A stretch of DNA of 64,000 bases from an uncultured Bryobacterales bacterium. Lineage in GTDB: Bacteria > Acidobacteriota > Terriglobia > Bryobacterales > UBA6623. A program made the position numbers and the translations under genes. This document shows, one piece after another, positions 28,312-37,691 of this stretch. Where the stretch lies: the NCBI GenBank assembly GCA_951813065.1, contig CATOTH010000007.1, forward strand, positions 223,797-287,796. Reading direction: 5' to 3'. The notes beneath the pieces were generated by a model. That model saw only the letters and a program-made list of their open reading frames with translations, did not search any database and was not told the DNA's origin. Position 1 is the stretch's first letter; each line of letters begins with the position of its first letter.

Positions 28312-29691
28312 ATGCCGAACGAACAAGCACGCGAGAGCGATTCCGGGACTGGCCTGATCCGCGGCCTGGGGCTGAAGGAGGCTGTCTCGGCCAATGTGGT
28401 CGAGATGCTGGGCATCGGTCCGTTCATCACGATCCCGATTCTGATCGCGACCATGGGAGGGCCCCACGCCATGCTGGGGTGGCTTCTGGGAGCGGCGCTG
28501 GCCATCTGCGACGGCCTGGTGTGGGCCGAGCTAGGGGCCGCGATGCCCGGAGCGGGAGGGTCCTACATCTACCTGAGGGAAGCCTACGGCCCCGACAAGA
28601 TGGGCCGCTTGATGTCCTTCCTGTTCGTCTGGATGATCTTCTTCACGGCTCCGCTCTCGGTGGCGACCGGGGCCGTCGGGTTCGCTCAGTACGCTCAGTA
28701 TCTCGGACCGGAGATCTCTCCGCTGACCACGCAGTTCATCGCGGTGGGTCTTTGCCTGCTGATCACCTTCGCGCTCTACCGCGGGATTCGTACGATCGGC
28801 CGGCTCTCCTTCATCCTTATGCTGATCGCAGTCGGGACGATTCTCTGGGTGATCGTCTCGGGCCTCCCCAACATCCGCGCCGACCTGCTTCTGGACGTCC
28901 CGGAGGGAGCCTTCTCCTGGTCCTGGGGGTTCGTCTCGGGCCTCGGGGGCGCGGCATTGATCGGAATCTACGGATACGGAGGCTACAACAATATCTGCTT
29001 CCTGGGCGGGGAGGTAAGGAACCCGAGTCGGAGCATCCCGTTCGCTGTCATCGCCTCGATCGCCATCGTGGCGCTCCTGTATATTTTCCTGAATACGACG
29101 ATTCTCGGCGTAGTGCCCTGGCGCGACGCGATGGCCTCGCAACACGTGGTGTCCGATTTCATGGAAATCGTCTATGGATCATGGGCGGCTCAAGTCCTGA
29201 CCTATCTGGTCCTGGGTGCCTCGGCCGCATCGGTCTTCGCCTTGCTTCTCGGCTATTCCCGAATCCCCTATGCCGCCGCTACGGACGGGAGGTTCTTTTC
29301 GGTCTTCGCCAAGCTGCACCCAACCAAGCGATTTCCCAATGTCTCGCTGCTGACGCTCGGGCTGGCATCGACCGTCTTTTGCTTCTTCGAGCTCGGAAAC
29401 ATCATCCAGGCCCTGATCGTGATTCAGATCATCATCCAGGTGCTGGGCCAGATTGTTGCCGTGACCCTGATTCGGAGGTATCGGCCCGATATCCGCCGGC
29501 CGTTCCAAATGTGGGGGTACCCGATCCCCAGCCTGGTCGCCCTGATCCTCTGGCTCCTGGTGCTGGTCTCGACGGGCGCAACCATCGTGGGGCTGGGGTT
29601 GCTGGTGCTGGCATGCGGAGTCGGTCTGTACATGCTCAGGGCCCGTCTGGCCGGGGAGTGGCCGTTTGGCCAGCCGGTTGGCGAATCGTGA
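28312..29691 (+). CDS. APC-superfamily amino-acid permease
   Basis: A 459-residue inner-membrane permease with about twelve hydrophobic segments. The family start LKEAVSANVVEMLGIGPFITIP is the APC helix-1 substrate-binding motif. AAMPGAGGSYIYLREAYGP (helix 3 region) and YGYGGYNNICFLGGEVRNPSRSIP (helix 6 with its loop) are hallmarks of the APA/LAT-type amino-acid/polyamine transporters. The ATG at 28312 is preferred over an upstream frame start. Its 3' end overlaps the convergent CRTAC1 gene by 56 bases. Substrate unknown; amino acids or amines are the family norm. Confidence 0.9.
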   Translation: MPNEQARESDSGTGLIRGLGLKEAVSANVVEMLGIGPFITIPILIATMGGPHAMLGWLLGAALAICDGLVWAELGAAMPGAGGSYIYLREAYGPDKMGRLMSFLFVWMIFFTAPLSVATGAVGFAQYAQYLGPEISPLTTQFIAVGLCLLITFALYRGIRTIGRLSFILMLIAVGTILWVIVSGLPNIRADLLLDVPEGAFSWSWGFVSGLGGAALIGIYGYGGYNNICFLGGEVRNPSRSIPFAVIASIAIVALLYIFLNTTILGVVPWRDAMASQHVVSDFMEIVYGSWAAQVLTYLVLGASAASVFALLLGYSRIPYAAATDGRFFSVFAKLHPTKRFPNVSLLTLGLASTVFCFFELGNIIQALIVIQIIIQVLGQIVAVTLIRRYRPDIRRPFQMWGYPIPSLVALILWLLVLVSTGATIVGLGLLVLACGVGLYMLRARLAGEWPFGQPVGES

Positions 29692-31390
29692 TTTGCTGTC
29701 CGGCCTCGACACTCTCCAAGACCGAAGTCCGGCCCATGGGCCAACGAACCTCGACGGAGTCGGCTCGTGCATGTTCACCGAGCCCGAAATGGAGCACCAG
29801 CTCACTCTGGGAAAGATAGCTTCCGCCGCTCTGCACTTCCCGCATTTGCAGCAGGTCCCCGGTCCGAACCCTGACTTGAGCACCCAGAGCCAAGCGATTT
29901 CCGCCCGCGCCGACGAGACGCACTCGCAAGTACTGGTTGTTGTCGCTGCTCCGGTTCCAAAAGAGAGCGGGACTGGAGTCGAGATTGCTCAGGACCAGGT
30001 CCAGGCGCCCGTCGCCATCGAGGTCGGCCGCGGCCGCGCCTCGGCTCGATTGCTCGTGTTCCAGATCCAGAAGGCCGGGCAGTTCCCGAAAGCGTCCATT
30101 CCGCTGATTCCAGAACAGCAGGCTCCGCTGGGCATAGGCCCCGACGGACGGCTGCTCGAGTTGATCAACACTGGGGAATACGTGCCCGTTGGCCACGACA
30201 ATGTCCAACCAGCCGTCGTTGTCGGCATCCAGGAACAGGGTTCCCCAGCCGACGAAGGGGAGCGTAGGGCGATCCAGGCCCGCCCGGGTCGTGACATCGG
30301 AGAAGTTGAGGTCACCCTCGTTGCGATAGAGCGTGTTGTACTCCTCGGAAAAGTGCGTGACGTACAAGGCCTGGCGCCCCTGGTTGAAGAAATCCCCGGC
30401 AGCGATCCCCATCCCCGCCTGCTCGACTCCGTGGGCGTTGAATGCCACGCCTGAAAGCAACCCGACTTCCTCGAATTTCGCGTTGCCCAAATTCCTGTAC
30501 AGGAGGTTGGGCGTCGAGTCATTGGCCACGAAGAGATCGGGCAAACCGTCGTCGTCCAGATTCGCGAAGAGCGCTCCCAGGCCGAAGTAGGCTTGCGGGT
30601 CGTCCAGCCCGCTCGCGCGGGACCTCTCCTCGAACGTGCCGTCTCCGCGATTGGCGAAGAACGAGTCACCGGCACCCTTCAGGCCTCGGGGGCCGCACAT
30701 GACGGGGATCCCGAAGTACTTGCATCCCAGGCCCGGCCGCCCCATCGCCCCGTACGCTGGGCTGCCCGGCTGGGGAAGATTGGTCGGGTCGAGCTCGATG
30801 TAGTTGGCCACGAACAGGTCCAGGTCGCCATCGAGATCCACATCGGACCACGCCGAGCCGGTCGACCACCGAGGATCGTCTACCCCGGCTTGCTCGGTCG
30901 CATCCTCGAAGGTTCCGTCGCCACGATTGCGCAGCAGTTGGTTGGATCCGTAGGACGTAATGTAGAGATCGGGGAATCCATCTGCATCGTAATCGGTGAC
31001 CGAGCAACCCATGCCCCAGTAGCCGTTTCCTCCGGCACCGGCCTCTTGCGTGACCTCCTCGAAGCGGCGGCCGCCACGATTCCGGAACAAGGCGTGCTGC
31101 AATTGGGACGGCTTGCTTTCCCGGAAAGCGCTCAGCCGCCCTCCGTTCACGAAATAGAGATCCGGAAGGTTGTCCAGATCGTAGTCGATGACACAGACTC
31201 CAGCGGAATTGGCTTCAACGATGTAGCGCTTCCGGTGATCGCCGCTGACCAACTGAAAGCCGCCCAGTCCGGACGCTTCGGCCGATTCGGAGAAGCCCGG
31301 TTGTGACCAAGCCCGACACAGCGACGAGGGCACCAAATGCAGCAACAACCCGACGGCCGCCAGCAAGAGGAGCCCCGGGTAGCGACCCAT
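29636..31390 (-). CDS. Secreted CRTAC1-like FG-GAP/ASPIC-UnbV repeat protein
   Basis: A 584-residue exported protein, counted from the ATG at 31390 that opens a signal peptide (MGRYPGLLLLAAVGLLLHLV). The body is a seven-bladed FG-GAP propeller with calcium-loop repeats such as DYDLDNLPDLYFVNGG, DYDADGFPDLYITSYG, DVDLDGDLDLFVANY and DADNDGWLDIVVANG. The C-terminal ASPIC/UnbV domain includes NRLALGAQVRVRTG and SVEVRWPMGRTSVLESV. Such proteins are frequent in Acidobacteriota and Planctomycetes, are extracellular, and probably bind carbohydrate or protein partners. It converges on the APC permease with overlapping coding ends. Function beyond adhesion-like binding is unknown. Confidence 0.9.
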   Translation of the reverse strand: MGRYPGLLLLAAVGLLLHLVPSSLCRAWSQPGFSESAEASGLGGFQLVSGDHRKRYIVEANSAGVCVIDYDLDNLPDLYFVNGGRLSAFRESKPSQLQHALFRNRGGRRFEEVTQEAGAGGNGYWGMGCSVTDYDADGFPDLYITSYGSNQLLRNRGDGTFEDATEQAGVDDPRWSTGSAWSDVDLDGDLDLFVANYIELDPTNLPQPGSPAYGAMGRPGLGCKYFGIPVMCGPRGLKGAGDSFFANRGDGTFEERSRASGLDDPQAYFGLGALFANLDDDGLPDLFVANDSTPNLLYRNLGNAKFEEVGLLSGVAFNAHGVEQAGMGIAAGDFFNQGRQALYVTHFSEEYNTLYRNEGDLNFSDVTTRAGLDRPTLPFVGWGTLFLDADNDGWLDIVVANGHVFPSVDQLEQPSVGAYAQRSLLFWNQRNGRFRELPGLLDLEHEQSSRGAAAADLDGDGRLDLVLSNLDSSPALFWNRSSDNNQYLRVRLVGAGGNRLALGAQVRVRTGDLLQMREVQSGGSYLSQSELVLHFGLGEHARADSVEVRWPMGRTSVLESVEAGQQITIRQPAGQTATPRPDGP

Positions 31391-32015
31391 GACGATCACC
31401 GGATTTGAAGCCGGCCCTCGTCGGCCAACCTGACTCGATCCAGCAAACCGCACATTACATATGGCCTCTCGACCGGAATTCGGCACGGAGTGCAGGAGAT
31501 CTCGAACCGCTGTCAGGACCAAGCATGCCAACCGCCCCTCGCTTGATCGCGTCGGCTCGTCGGCATCGGGTCCCGCGAGGCGGCCGGAGGCGGACCCGCT
31601 CAGCCGCTGGACCGTTGTATTCGCGGGAAAGTGCATCCGTCCTCGACTCGTGTGCTCCACCCACCGTTCACTGGGAAGTTGACGCCTTCAGGCCCGGACC
31701 AGAAAGTCCGATCCTCAGCGGACTGCTCGATGACTTCCGGAGACGGCTTACGTGATCGACCCCAGGTGCGGTCCCGTTCAGTATAAGGACAACGGCCTCT
31801 ACCGGTGCGGGCAAAGTCCCGCCGAACCGAGTGTGGACAAAGATGCGCTCCCCTCTGAGGACCCCTGAGATGAAGGAGTCGAACGGGAACTCCATTCCAT
31901 CGAAACCGTCGACGTCACAGCAGCTCTCAGCATCAGGACGGGCCCTGCCGGCTTTGCTGCTGTCCGCGCCGGTGGAACCGGTTCGATGGGCGGCCGCGGG
32001 GAGCGCGGATGTGCG
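31391..32015. other. Spacer with no gene recognised
   Basis: 625 bases between the start of the CRTAC1 gene and the stop of the AAA/DUF4143 gene. Frames on both strands give only short compositional peptides. No repeat or RNA gene seen. Confidence 0.45.
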
Positions 32016-33179
32016 TCAGGGCAACGGGAGGCCCGGAACGATTCCCTGTAGTAGTTCTCCCGTCGGCAAGCACAGGATTCCATCGACTTCGAGGCGCTCT
32101 TCGCCGCCGTAAGCAAGGCGCGTACGCGCCTGGGGATAGTCCTCCCGAAAGCGCTTCAGATGGCGAAGCTCGGATGGACGCACCCGCCGTGAATGCTTGA
32201 CCTCGAGGGCCCAGAACTCGTCCGGGCCGTACACCACGAAGTCCACTTCACTGCCGGCACGGGTTCTCCAGCAATAGAGATCCGCAGACAAGCCCGAGTA
32301 GCTCAGCCAGGCTCTCAAGTGTTGCGCCACGAGTCCTTCCAGCGCGCCTCCGCGGGCCTCTTCGGGTCGGTCCAGAGGACCGGAGGGCCGCAGCGACCTG
32401 AACACGCCGACGTCGGCGAAAAAAAACTTCGGATGCGCTGCCATGTGTCGCCGCGCACGGCGGGTGAAGACAGGCACACGGAACGCCAGCAGCAGATCTT
32501 CCGCTATTCCCACGAAGCCCTCCACTGTCTTGCGGCTGACAGAACACTCCCGAGCGACCTCGCTGACGTTGAGAACGCTTCCCTGGGAAAAACTGATCGC
32601 CTCCAGGAAGCGATGGAATGCGCCCACGTTACGGACAATTCCCTCGCTTTGCACTTCCTGCTGCACGTACAGGCCGACATAGGCACCCAAGGTATCCACG
32701 GGATCGCGAGCGTCCCAGATGAGAGGCAATAGCCCTGTCTCAATCGCTGAATCGAAATCGAAGGCGCGTCCGAGTTCGGCCGCCATGAAGGGATGCATCG
32801 TCCGAAGCGTCGCACGGCCCGCCAGCAGGTCGACACCGGCTCGCTTCAGCTGCCTGGAGCTGGAACCCGTCAGCACGAAGCGCGGGCAGCCGGGCTCCTC
32901 CATCAGTTGATGGACAACCGTGAGGAGGTCGGGCACGCGCTGCACTTCGTCAATAACGGCATCGGCTTGGCTTGGCGCAGCCCCAACCAGTTCGCGCAGA
33001 CGCTCCGGACGGGCGGCATAGCGCCGTTGCTGGGCCGGCGAGAGCAGATCGATCCAGACGGCGTGCGGATAAGCGCTCCTCAACCAGGTGCTCTTTCCGG
33101 TCCCTCTAGGGCCAAAGAGGAAGAAATGCCCCGAAGGTGGGCGGAGATATTTCCTGTCTACCGCCATATTTCGACCCAT
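32016..33179 (-). CDS. AAA-family ATPase with DUF4143 domain
   Basis: A 387-residue member of the AAA_14/DUF4143 family. Walker A is FGPRGTGKSTWL (about residues 22-33), Walker B-like AVIDEVQRVPDL, sensor FVLTGSSSRQLKRAG. A winged-helix-like middle region (VARECSVSRKTVEGFV) precedes the DUF4143 part, where WRTRAGSEVDFVVYG and ALEVKHSRRV form the restriction-endonuclease-like core. These genes are usually stand-alone and often horizontally transferred. They have been discussed as toxin-like or DNA-associated ATPases, but no function is proven. Alternative starts exist at 33179 and 33167, neither with a clear ribosome-binding site. No mobile-element signs flank it. Confidence 0.88.
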   Translation of the reverse strand: MGRNMAVDRKYLRPPSGHFFLFGPRGTGKSTWLRSAYPHAVWIDLLSPAQQRRYAARPERLRELVGAAPSQADAVIDEVQRVPDLLTVVHQLMEEPGCPRFVLTGSSSRQLKRAGVDLLAGRATLRTMHPFMAAELGRAFDFDSAIETGLLPLIWDARDPVDTLGAYVGLYVQQEVQSEGIVRNVGAFHRFLEAISFSQGSVLNVSEVARECSVSRKTVEGFVGIAEDLLLAFRVPVFTRRARRHMAAHPKFFFADVGVFRSLRPSGPLDRPEEARGGALEGLVAQHLRAWLSYSGLSADLYCWRTRAGSEVDFVVYGPDEFWALEVKHSRRVRPSELRHLKRFREDYPQARTRLAYGGEERLEVDGILCLPTGELLQGIVPGLPLP

Positions 33180-33656
33180 TATGGCATCTAAGGTAGCACT
33201 TTACCGAATTCCTTGCGGACGACCGATCGAAATCGCAACGAATTCATGTCGTCCTCCCGCTGCCTGGGTCGCCGGCGTGGGTTCCGAAACTCACCGCCGC
33301 GATTCTGGAGCGGCAGGCCACCCTCTCGATGCAGGACACAGCCTGAAGCATCTTCTGTCCGCTCGTGGGGCCCTGGGGCGATGACACCGATCGCGGACCG
33401 GGTGACCCTTGGAATGGCCAACCGGGTCTTCGGTTGTCGCTACCGGCGAGAAGTGAGCCCAGCGGTGGAGTCGGATGCGGAGTGCGTGCATTCGAGGACC
33501 GTAGCGAAGTATCGGGCGCCGGCCGTTCTGCCCCTTGAAAGCCGCGATTCGGAATCGGGTGTGTCGTAGACTAATTCCCGTATGGCTCGTCCCCGGAAGG
33601 GTCGCGACAACAAGGTGTTTGGCAGACTTGGCTGGAAGTCCCGTATCGTTTGCGTT
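33180..33656. other. Spacer with no gene recognised
   Basis: 477 bases between the divergent AAA/DUF4143 and TPR genes. It must hold both promoters. A GGTA/TACC half-palindrome near 33191-33204 is the only symmetry I see close to the ATPase start. No RNA gene found. Confidence 0.35.
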
Positions 33657-35366
33657 ATGCGGGCTGGCTCGGTCTGGTTCCTCTTGGTCGCAATCCTCCA
33701 GCTGCTGCCCGGAGCGCCCCAGCCTCAAGTTCCGGCCGGTGCCGTGGGCGAATTCAACCGCGCCCTGGATCACTTTCGCGCCGGAAACTACGGGGACGCC
33801 CTGCGGGTAATCGAACCGCTTGGAAGCCGTCACCCGGAAGTCGCTGAGATCCAACACCTGCTCGCGATCATCCTCGATCTCAATCGTCGGCCGGAAGAGG
33901 CCAACCAGCACTTCCGGAGGGCCGTCGGACTCCAGCCGACATCGGTTGTGCTCCGGACGAACTTCGGCGCCAGCCTGATGCGCCTAGGACAGGCTTCCGC
34001 GGCCGCCGAGCAATTCCGAGAGGCTCTCAAACTGGAGCCGAATCATCCGACGGCAAGCTTCAATCTGGGTACCATCCTCTTGCGGCAGGGCGATCCCGAG
34101 CAGGCCCTGCCCTGGCTGGAAAAGGCTTTCTCAATGCAGCCGGACGTCTATCAGAACGCCTACCAGCTCGCGTATTGCCAGTTCTTGCTGGGAATGTACG
34201 AGGAGACCGCGGCAGTTGTGGAAAAGCTGGGAGACGCGGCGGCATCTAGGGCGGAGGTTCGGTTCCTGGAAGCGCTCACCGAGCGAGCTCTGGGACGCGC
34301 CGACAGAACGCAAGCAGTCTTGCAGGAAATCCGACCGCTCTTGAACGGCCAACCTCAGCTGCAGTTTCAGGCTGCGTTACTGCTCCTGAGCCAGGATCTA
34401 CTCGAACCCTCCGAGGAACTGCTCCGGTCGGTGACGCGGGATCTGCCCAGATTCTATCCGGCCCACCTCAACTTGGCGCTTGCCCTACAAAGGCTGGGCC
34501 GATTGCCCGAAGCCACCGAAACTGCACAGGCAGCTCTCAACCTGGAAGAAACCGCGGAGATCCACTCGCTGCTGGCAGACCTGATGGAGGCTCAGGGCAA
34601 GCCCGTTGAAGCGGTGACTCACTTCCAGCAGGCCGTGGTGCTCCAGCCGACGTCGGCCAACTACTTTGCATTGGGTTATGAGTTTCTCGCCCATTGGAAC
34701 TGGGAGGAAGCGGCACAAGTGTTCGCGGCGGGCCTTGAGCGCGAACGGGACTCGTGGCATCTCTGGATCGGGTCGGGTGCCGCCGCACTCGGCCTGACGC
34801 GGTACGAGGAGGCAACGCAGGCCTTCTTGAAGGCCGTTGAGTTGAAGCCGGAGGAATTGATGGGCTACCACCTACTGGCGCAGGCGTTCGATCGGTCGGA
34901 CACAGCGTTCGGTGCCGCTCTGCGCTCTTTCCGAGGTCTGCTCCAGCGGGAGCCGGAGAATCCTTGGGCTCGCTATTTCGAAGCCCTGGGGACGTTCCGC
35001 GAGGGAGCCCGGTCGGCAGACTCAAGCCAAATGGCGGCCAGGGTCGAAACGTTAACGCAGCTCACTCGAGAAGACTCCGGTTTTCTCGAAGCGCTATTGC
35101 TGCTCAGTGAGATCCAGTTCGAACTCCGAAACTGGGCCGAAACGGTGGAGGCGCTCCAGCGAGCCATCGAACTCGACCCGAACCATGTTTCGGCTCACTA
35201 CCGCCTGGGCCTCGCGCTCCAGCGGTTAGGCCAGTCACAGGAAGCGCGCGAAATCCTCCAGCGCTACCAAGCGCTGAAGACACAGGAGGACCAGACGGTT
35301 GGAGAGAGAGTCGCGGTGACGACGCGGTTCATCGTGGGGCTGAAGCGAGATGACGAACTCCGCTGA
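33657..35366 (+). CDS. Exported TPR-repeat protein
   Basis: A 569-residue protein from the ATG at 33657, chosen because it opens a signal peptide (MRAGSVWFLLVAILQLLPG); an upstream frame adds 25 basic residues. Most of the length is tetratricopeptide repeats with classic A/B helix spacing, for example FNRALDHFRAGNYGDALRVI, LGASLMRLGQ-type helices and a well-formed last repeat AIELDPNHVSAHYRLGLALQ near the C terminus. TPRs mediate protein-protein binding. The 3' end overlaps the start of the PfkB kinase gene by 17 bases, so the exported TPR protein and two cytosolic sugar enzymes share a transcript. The partner is unknown. Confidence 0.87.
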   Translation: MRAGSVWFLLVAILQLLPGAPQPQVPAGAVGEFNRALDHFRAGNYGDALRVIEPLGSRHPEVAEIQHLLAIILDLNRRPEEANQHFRRAVGLQPTSVVLRTNFGASLMRLGQASAAAEQFREALKLEPNHPTASFNLGTILLRQGDPEQALPWLEKAFSMQPDVYQNAYQLAYCQFLLGMYEETAAVVEKLGDAAASRAEVRFLEALTERALGRADRTQAVLQEIRPLLNGQPQLQFQAALLLLSQDLLEPSEELLRSVTRDLPRFYPAHLNLALALQRLGRLPEATETAQAALNLEETAEIHSLLADLMEAQGKPVEAVTHFQQAVVLQPTSANYFALGYEFLAHWNWEEAAQVFAAGLERERDSWHLWIGSGAAALGLTRYEEATQAFLKAVELKPEELMGYHLLAQAFDRSDTAFGAALRSFRGLLQREPENPWARYFEALGTFREGARSADSSQMAARVETLTQLTREDSGFLEALLLLSEIQFELRNWAETVEALQRAIELDPNHVSAHYRLGLALQRLGQSQEAREILQRYQALKTQEDQTVGERVAVTTRFIVGLKRDDELR

Positions 35367-36324
35367 CGCCGAGGTACTGGTCTGCGCGGGCGAGTTCTTC
35401 ACGGACCTGATCTTCTTCGACCTGGACGAGCTTCCGAGCCTGGGTCAGGAAACCAAGACCGACAACTTCGCAACTTCTCTGGGTGGCGGCGCCGCAATTA
35501 CCGCTGTGGCAGCGGCCCTTCTGGGGCGCAGTACAGAATTGGTGACAGTTTGGGGCGACTCCTCGCTGGATGCCGAGGCCCGCGGACGTCTGGACAAGGC
35601 TGGCGTCTCCTGGTCCGGTTCCCGGATCGAACCGAACGAAGTGTCGGGCCTGTCGGTTGCGGTATCGACGCGGGCGGATCGGTACTTCCTGACTCACCCG
35701 GGTGCCAACCACGCGGTGGAGAGGCACCTGCTGAGCGCCGAGACGCTTGGGCGCGTGAGCCTTGCCGGCCACGTCCATTTCGCCCTCACCCCAAGCCGGT
35801 GGAAATCGTTCCGCGACGCAGTCAAGCAGATCAGAAAGAACGGAGCGACCGTGTCCTGGGACCTGGGATGGGACCCAGACGCCGGCACGTCCCGAGGCTT
35901 CCGGGACTTGTGCCTCGAGCTGGATGTCCTCTTCCTCAATGAGATGGAGGCTTGCAAGTATGCGGGGGCATCGTCGGCCCAGGATGCCTTGGAACACTTC
36001 AACCATCCGCACAACACTGTAGTCATCAAGCAGGGCGCTGCTGGAGCGATCGCATCGCGAAGTGCAAACGCGCCGGTGCGTGTCAGGGGGCTTGACATCG
36101 AAGCGGTCGAGACCACTGGAGCCGGAGACGCCTTTGATGGGGGATTCCTGCATGCCTGGATGGCTGGACACGAACTGGACGAGGCGCTCCGATGGGGCAA
36201 CATCTGCGGCGGACTGTCGACCCGTTTGCCGGGAGGGGTCCAATCCTTGCCGGATCGAGAGGAGTTCGACCAGCGACTTGACTGGCTCGCCGGCGAGGAG
36301 ACAACAGAGAGGCAACCCGGATGA
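35350..36324 (+). CDS. PfkB-family carbohydrate kinase
   Basis: A 324-residue ribokinase/PfkB kinase. The N-terminal signature is SLGGGAAITAVAAALLG and the C-terminal PfkB motif with the anion hole and catalytic Asp is TTGAGDAFDGGFLHAW. The glycine-rich ATP site and substrate lid (VWGDSSLDAEARGRLDKAGV) are intact, so it should phosphorylate a sugar or sugar-like molecule. It starts inside the TPR gene and ends in an ATGA overlap with the GH4 glycosidase, which implies coupled translation. GH4 enzymes of the 6-phospho type need phosphorylated substrates, so this kinase may provide or use the released sugar. Exact substrate unknown. Confidence 0.9.
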   Translation: MTNSADAEVLVCAGEFFTDLIFFDLDELPSLGQETKTDNFATSLGGGAAITAVAAALLGRSTELVTVWGDSSLDAEARGRLDKAGVSWSGSRIEPNEVSGLSVAVSTRADRYFLTHPGANHAVERHLLSAETLGRVSLAGHVHFALTPSRWKSFRDAVKQIRKNGATVSWDLGWDPDAGTSRGFRDLCLELDVLFLNEMEACKYAGASSAQDALEHFNHPHNTVVIKQGAAGAIASRSANAPVRVRGLDIEAVETTGAGDAFDGGFLHAWMAGHELDEALRWGNICGGLSTRLPGGVQSLPDREEFDQRLDWLAGEETTERQPG

Positions 36325-37691
36325 AACTGACGATTATCGGAGGTGCGGGTATTCGCGTACCGCTCGTCACCAACGGCCTGTTTCGGGACGACACGACCGT
36401 CACCGTCGATGAGCTGTCCCTTTTCGACACCGATCCGGATCGCGGGAAGACGATCGCCCGGATCGCGGAGGCCATGGCGAGAAGGGCCGGCGGATCACTT
36501 CGGGTCTCGCAGCCTCGAACTCTGGATGAGGCGCTGGAAGACTCTTCTTTCGTCCTGTCGAGCATTCGAGTGGGAGGGATCGGGGGCCGGGTCCAAGACG
36601 AGAGAATTGCGCTTGAACATGGATTGCCCGGCCAGGAGACGGTCGGGCCCGGCGGTTTCGCCCTCGCTCTGCGCACGATCCCCATCCTGGTGGAGTACGC
36701 ACGCAGAGTAGCCGAGCTAGCTCCCCAGGCTTGGATGATCAACTTCACGAATCCCGTCGGCATAATGGCCGAAGCCTTCATTCGCGAAGGAGTCAGCGAC
36801 CGGTGCATCGGTGTCTGTGACACACCTCGCGAGCAATTCGTGCATATCGCCGAGGCCCTCGGGATTCCGCTCGGGAACGCGTCCTTCGACTACCTCGGCC
36901 TGAATCACCTGGGCTGGGTCCGGTCCGTCCTCGTGAACGGGCGCGACGTCCTGCCCGAGCTGCTCACGTTAGATGCGGCACTGGAGAGTGCATATCCCGT
37001 CCCGTTGTTCTCGAAATCCCTCCTCAGGTCACTGGGGCTGCTGCCAACCGAGTACCTCTTCTACTACTACTCGACTCATGAGGCCTACCTCAGAACAGCG
37101 GCCTCGGGGAACACCCGCGGCGGGCTGATCCAGGAACTCGAGAGCAGCCTCATGCGGTCGGTGGCTGAAGCCGGCTCCGACGAGACCAAGGTCCTGGATG
37201 CCTACGATCTCTACCTCGCGAGTCGCAACGCCTCCTACATGGCGCTCGAAACGGGAGAGCCGTTCGAGATGGGCGCGGTTGAAGCGGCGCGAGATGAACT
37301 CTACCAAAGTGCGGCGGGCTACGAGCGGATCGCACTCGACGTAATGAGTTCCATTCATAACAACGAGCTCAGGGTGATGCCGGTCGATGTGGCCAATCAG
37401 GGGGCGATACGGGATCTCGACTCGGATACCGCGGTGGAAGTGCCATGCGCGATCGACGCCAATGGCGCGAGGCCGATGGCTGCAGGGCGCCTGCCCCAGC
37501 AGATTCGGGAGTTGCTTCTGCAGGTCAAGGAGTTCGAGCGCATCACCGTGAGTGCAGCACTGCAAGGGTCACGATCGCTGGCCATTGATGCCCTGACCGC
37601 CAATCCGCTGGTCAGACGCCGCGAACTGGCAGAAAAGCTGGTGGACGCCTACCGGAAGGCTCACTCCGCTTCGCTGAGCTATCTGACATGA
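36321..37691 (+). CDS. GH4 family NAD-dependent 6-phospho-beta-glucosidase-like enzyme
   Basis: A 456-residue glycoside hydrolase family 4 enzyme. The N-terminal Rossmann motif GGAGIRVPLV binds NAD. The metal/catalytic region shows INFTNPVGI, the Cys in GVCDTPRE, and the His in GLNHLGWVR, all GH4 hallmarks. GH4 cleaves by an NAD/Mn redox-elimination route, and this subgroup is annotated as 6-phospho-beta-glucosidase. It overlaps the preceding PfkB gene by four bases (ATGA). No PTS gene is near, so substrate phosphorylation may come from that kinase. Family assignment is strong; the phosphorylated substrate is inferred. Confidence 0.9.
   Translation: MKLTIIGGAGIRVPLVTNGLFRDDTTVTVDELSLFDTDPDRGKTIARIAEAMARRAGGSLRVSQPRTLDEALEDSSFVLSSIRVGGIGGRVQDERIALEHGLPGQETVGPGGFALALRTIPILVEYARRVAELAPQAWMINFTNPVGIMAEAFIREGVSDRCIGVCDTPREQFVHIAEALGIPLGNASFDYLGLNHLGWVRSVLVNGRDVLPELLTLDAALESAYPVPLFSKSLLRSLGLLPTEYLFYYYSTHEAYLRTAASGNTRGGLIQELESSLMRSVAEAGSDETKVLDAYDLYLASRNASYMALETGEPFEMGAVEAARDELYQSAAGYERIALDVMSSIHNNELRVMPVDVANQGAIRDLDSDTAVEVPCAIDANGARPMAAGRLPQQIRELLLQVKEFERITVSAALQGSRSLAIDALTANPLVRRRELAEKLVDAYRKAHSASLSYLT

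Noticed and set aside
28287..29819. 510-codon open frame overlapping the APC permease on the same strand in another frame
   Set aside because: Its translation is Arg/Gly/Pro-rich with no family character, while the other frame gives a clear twelve-helix permease. It is a high-GC shadow.
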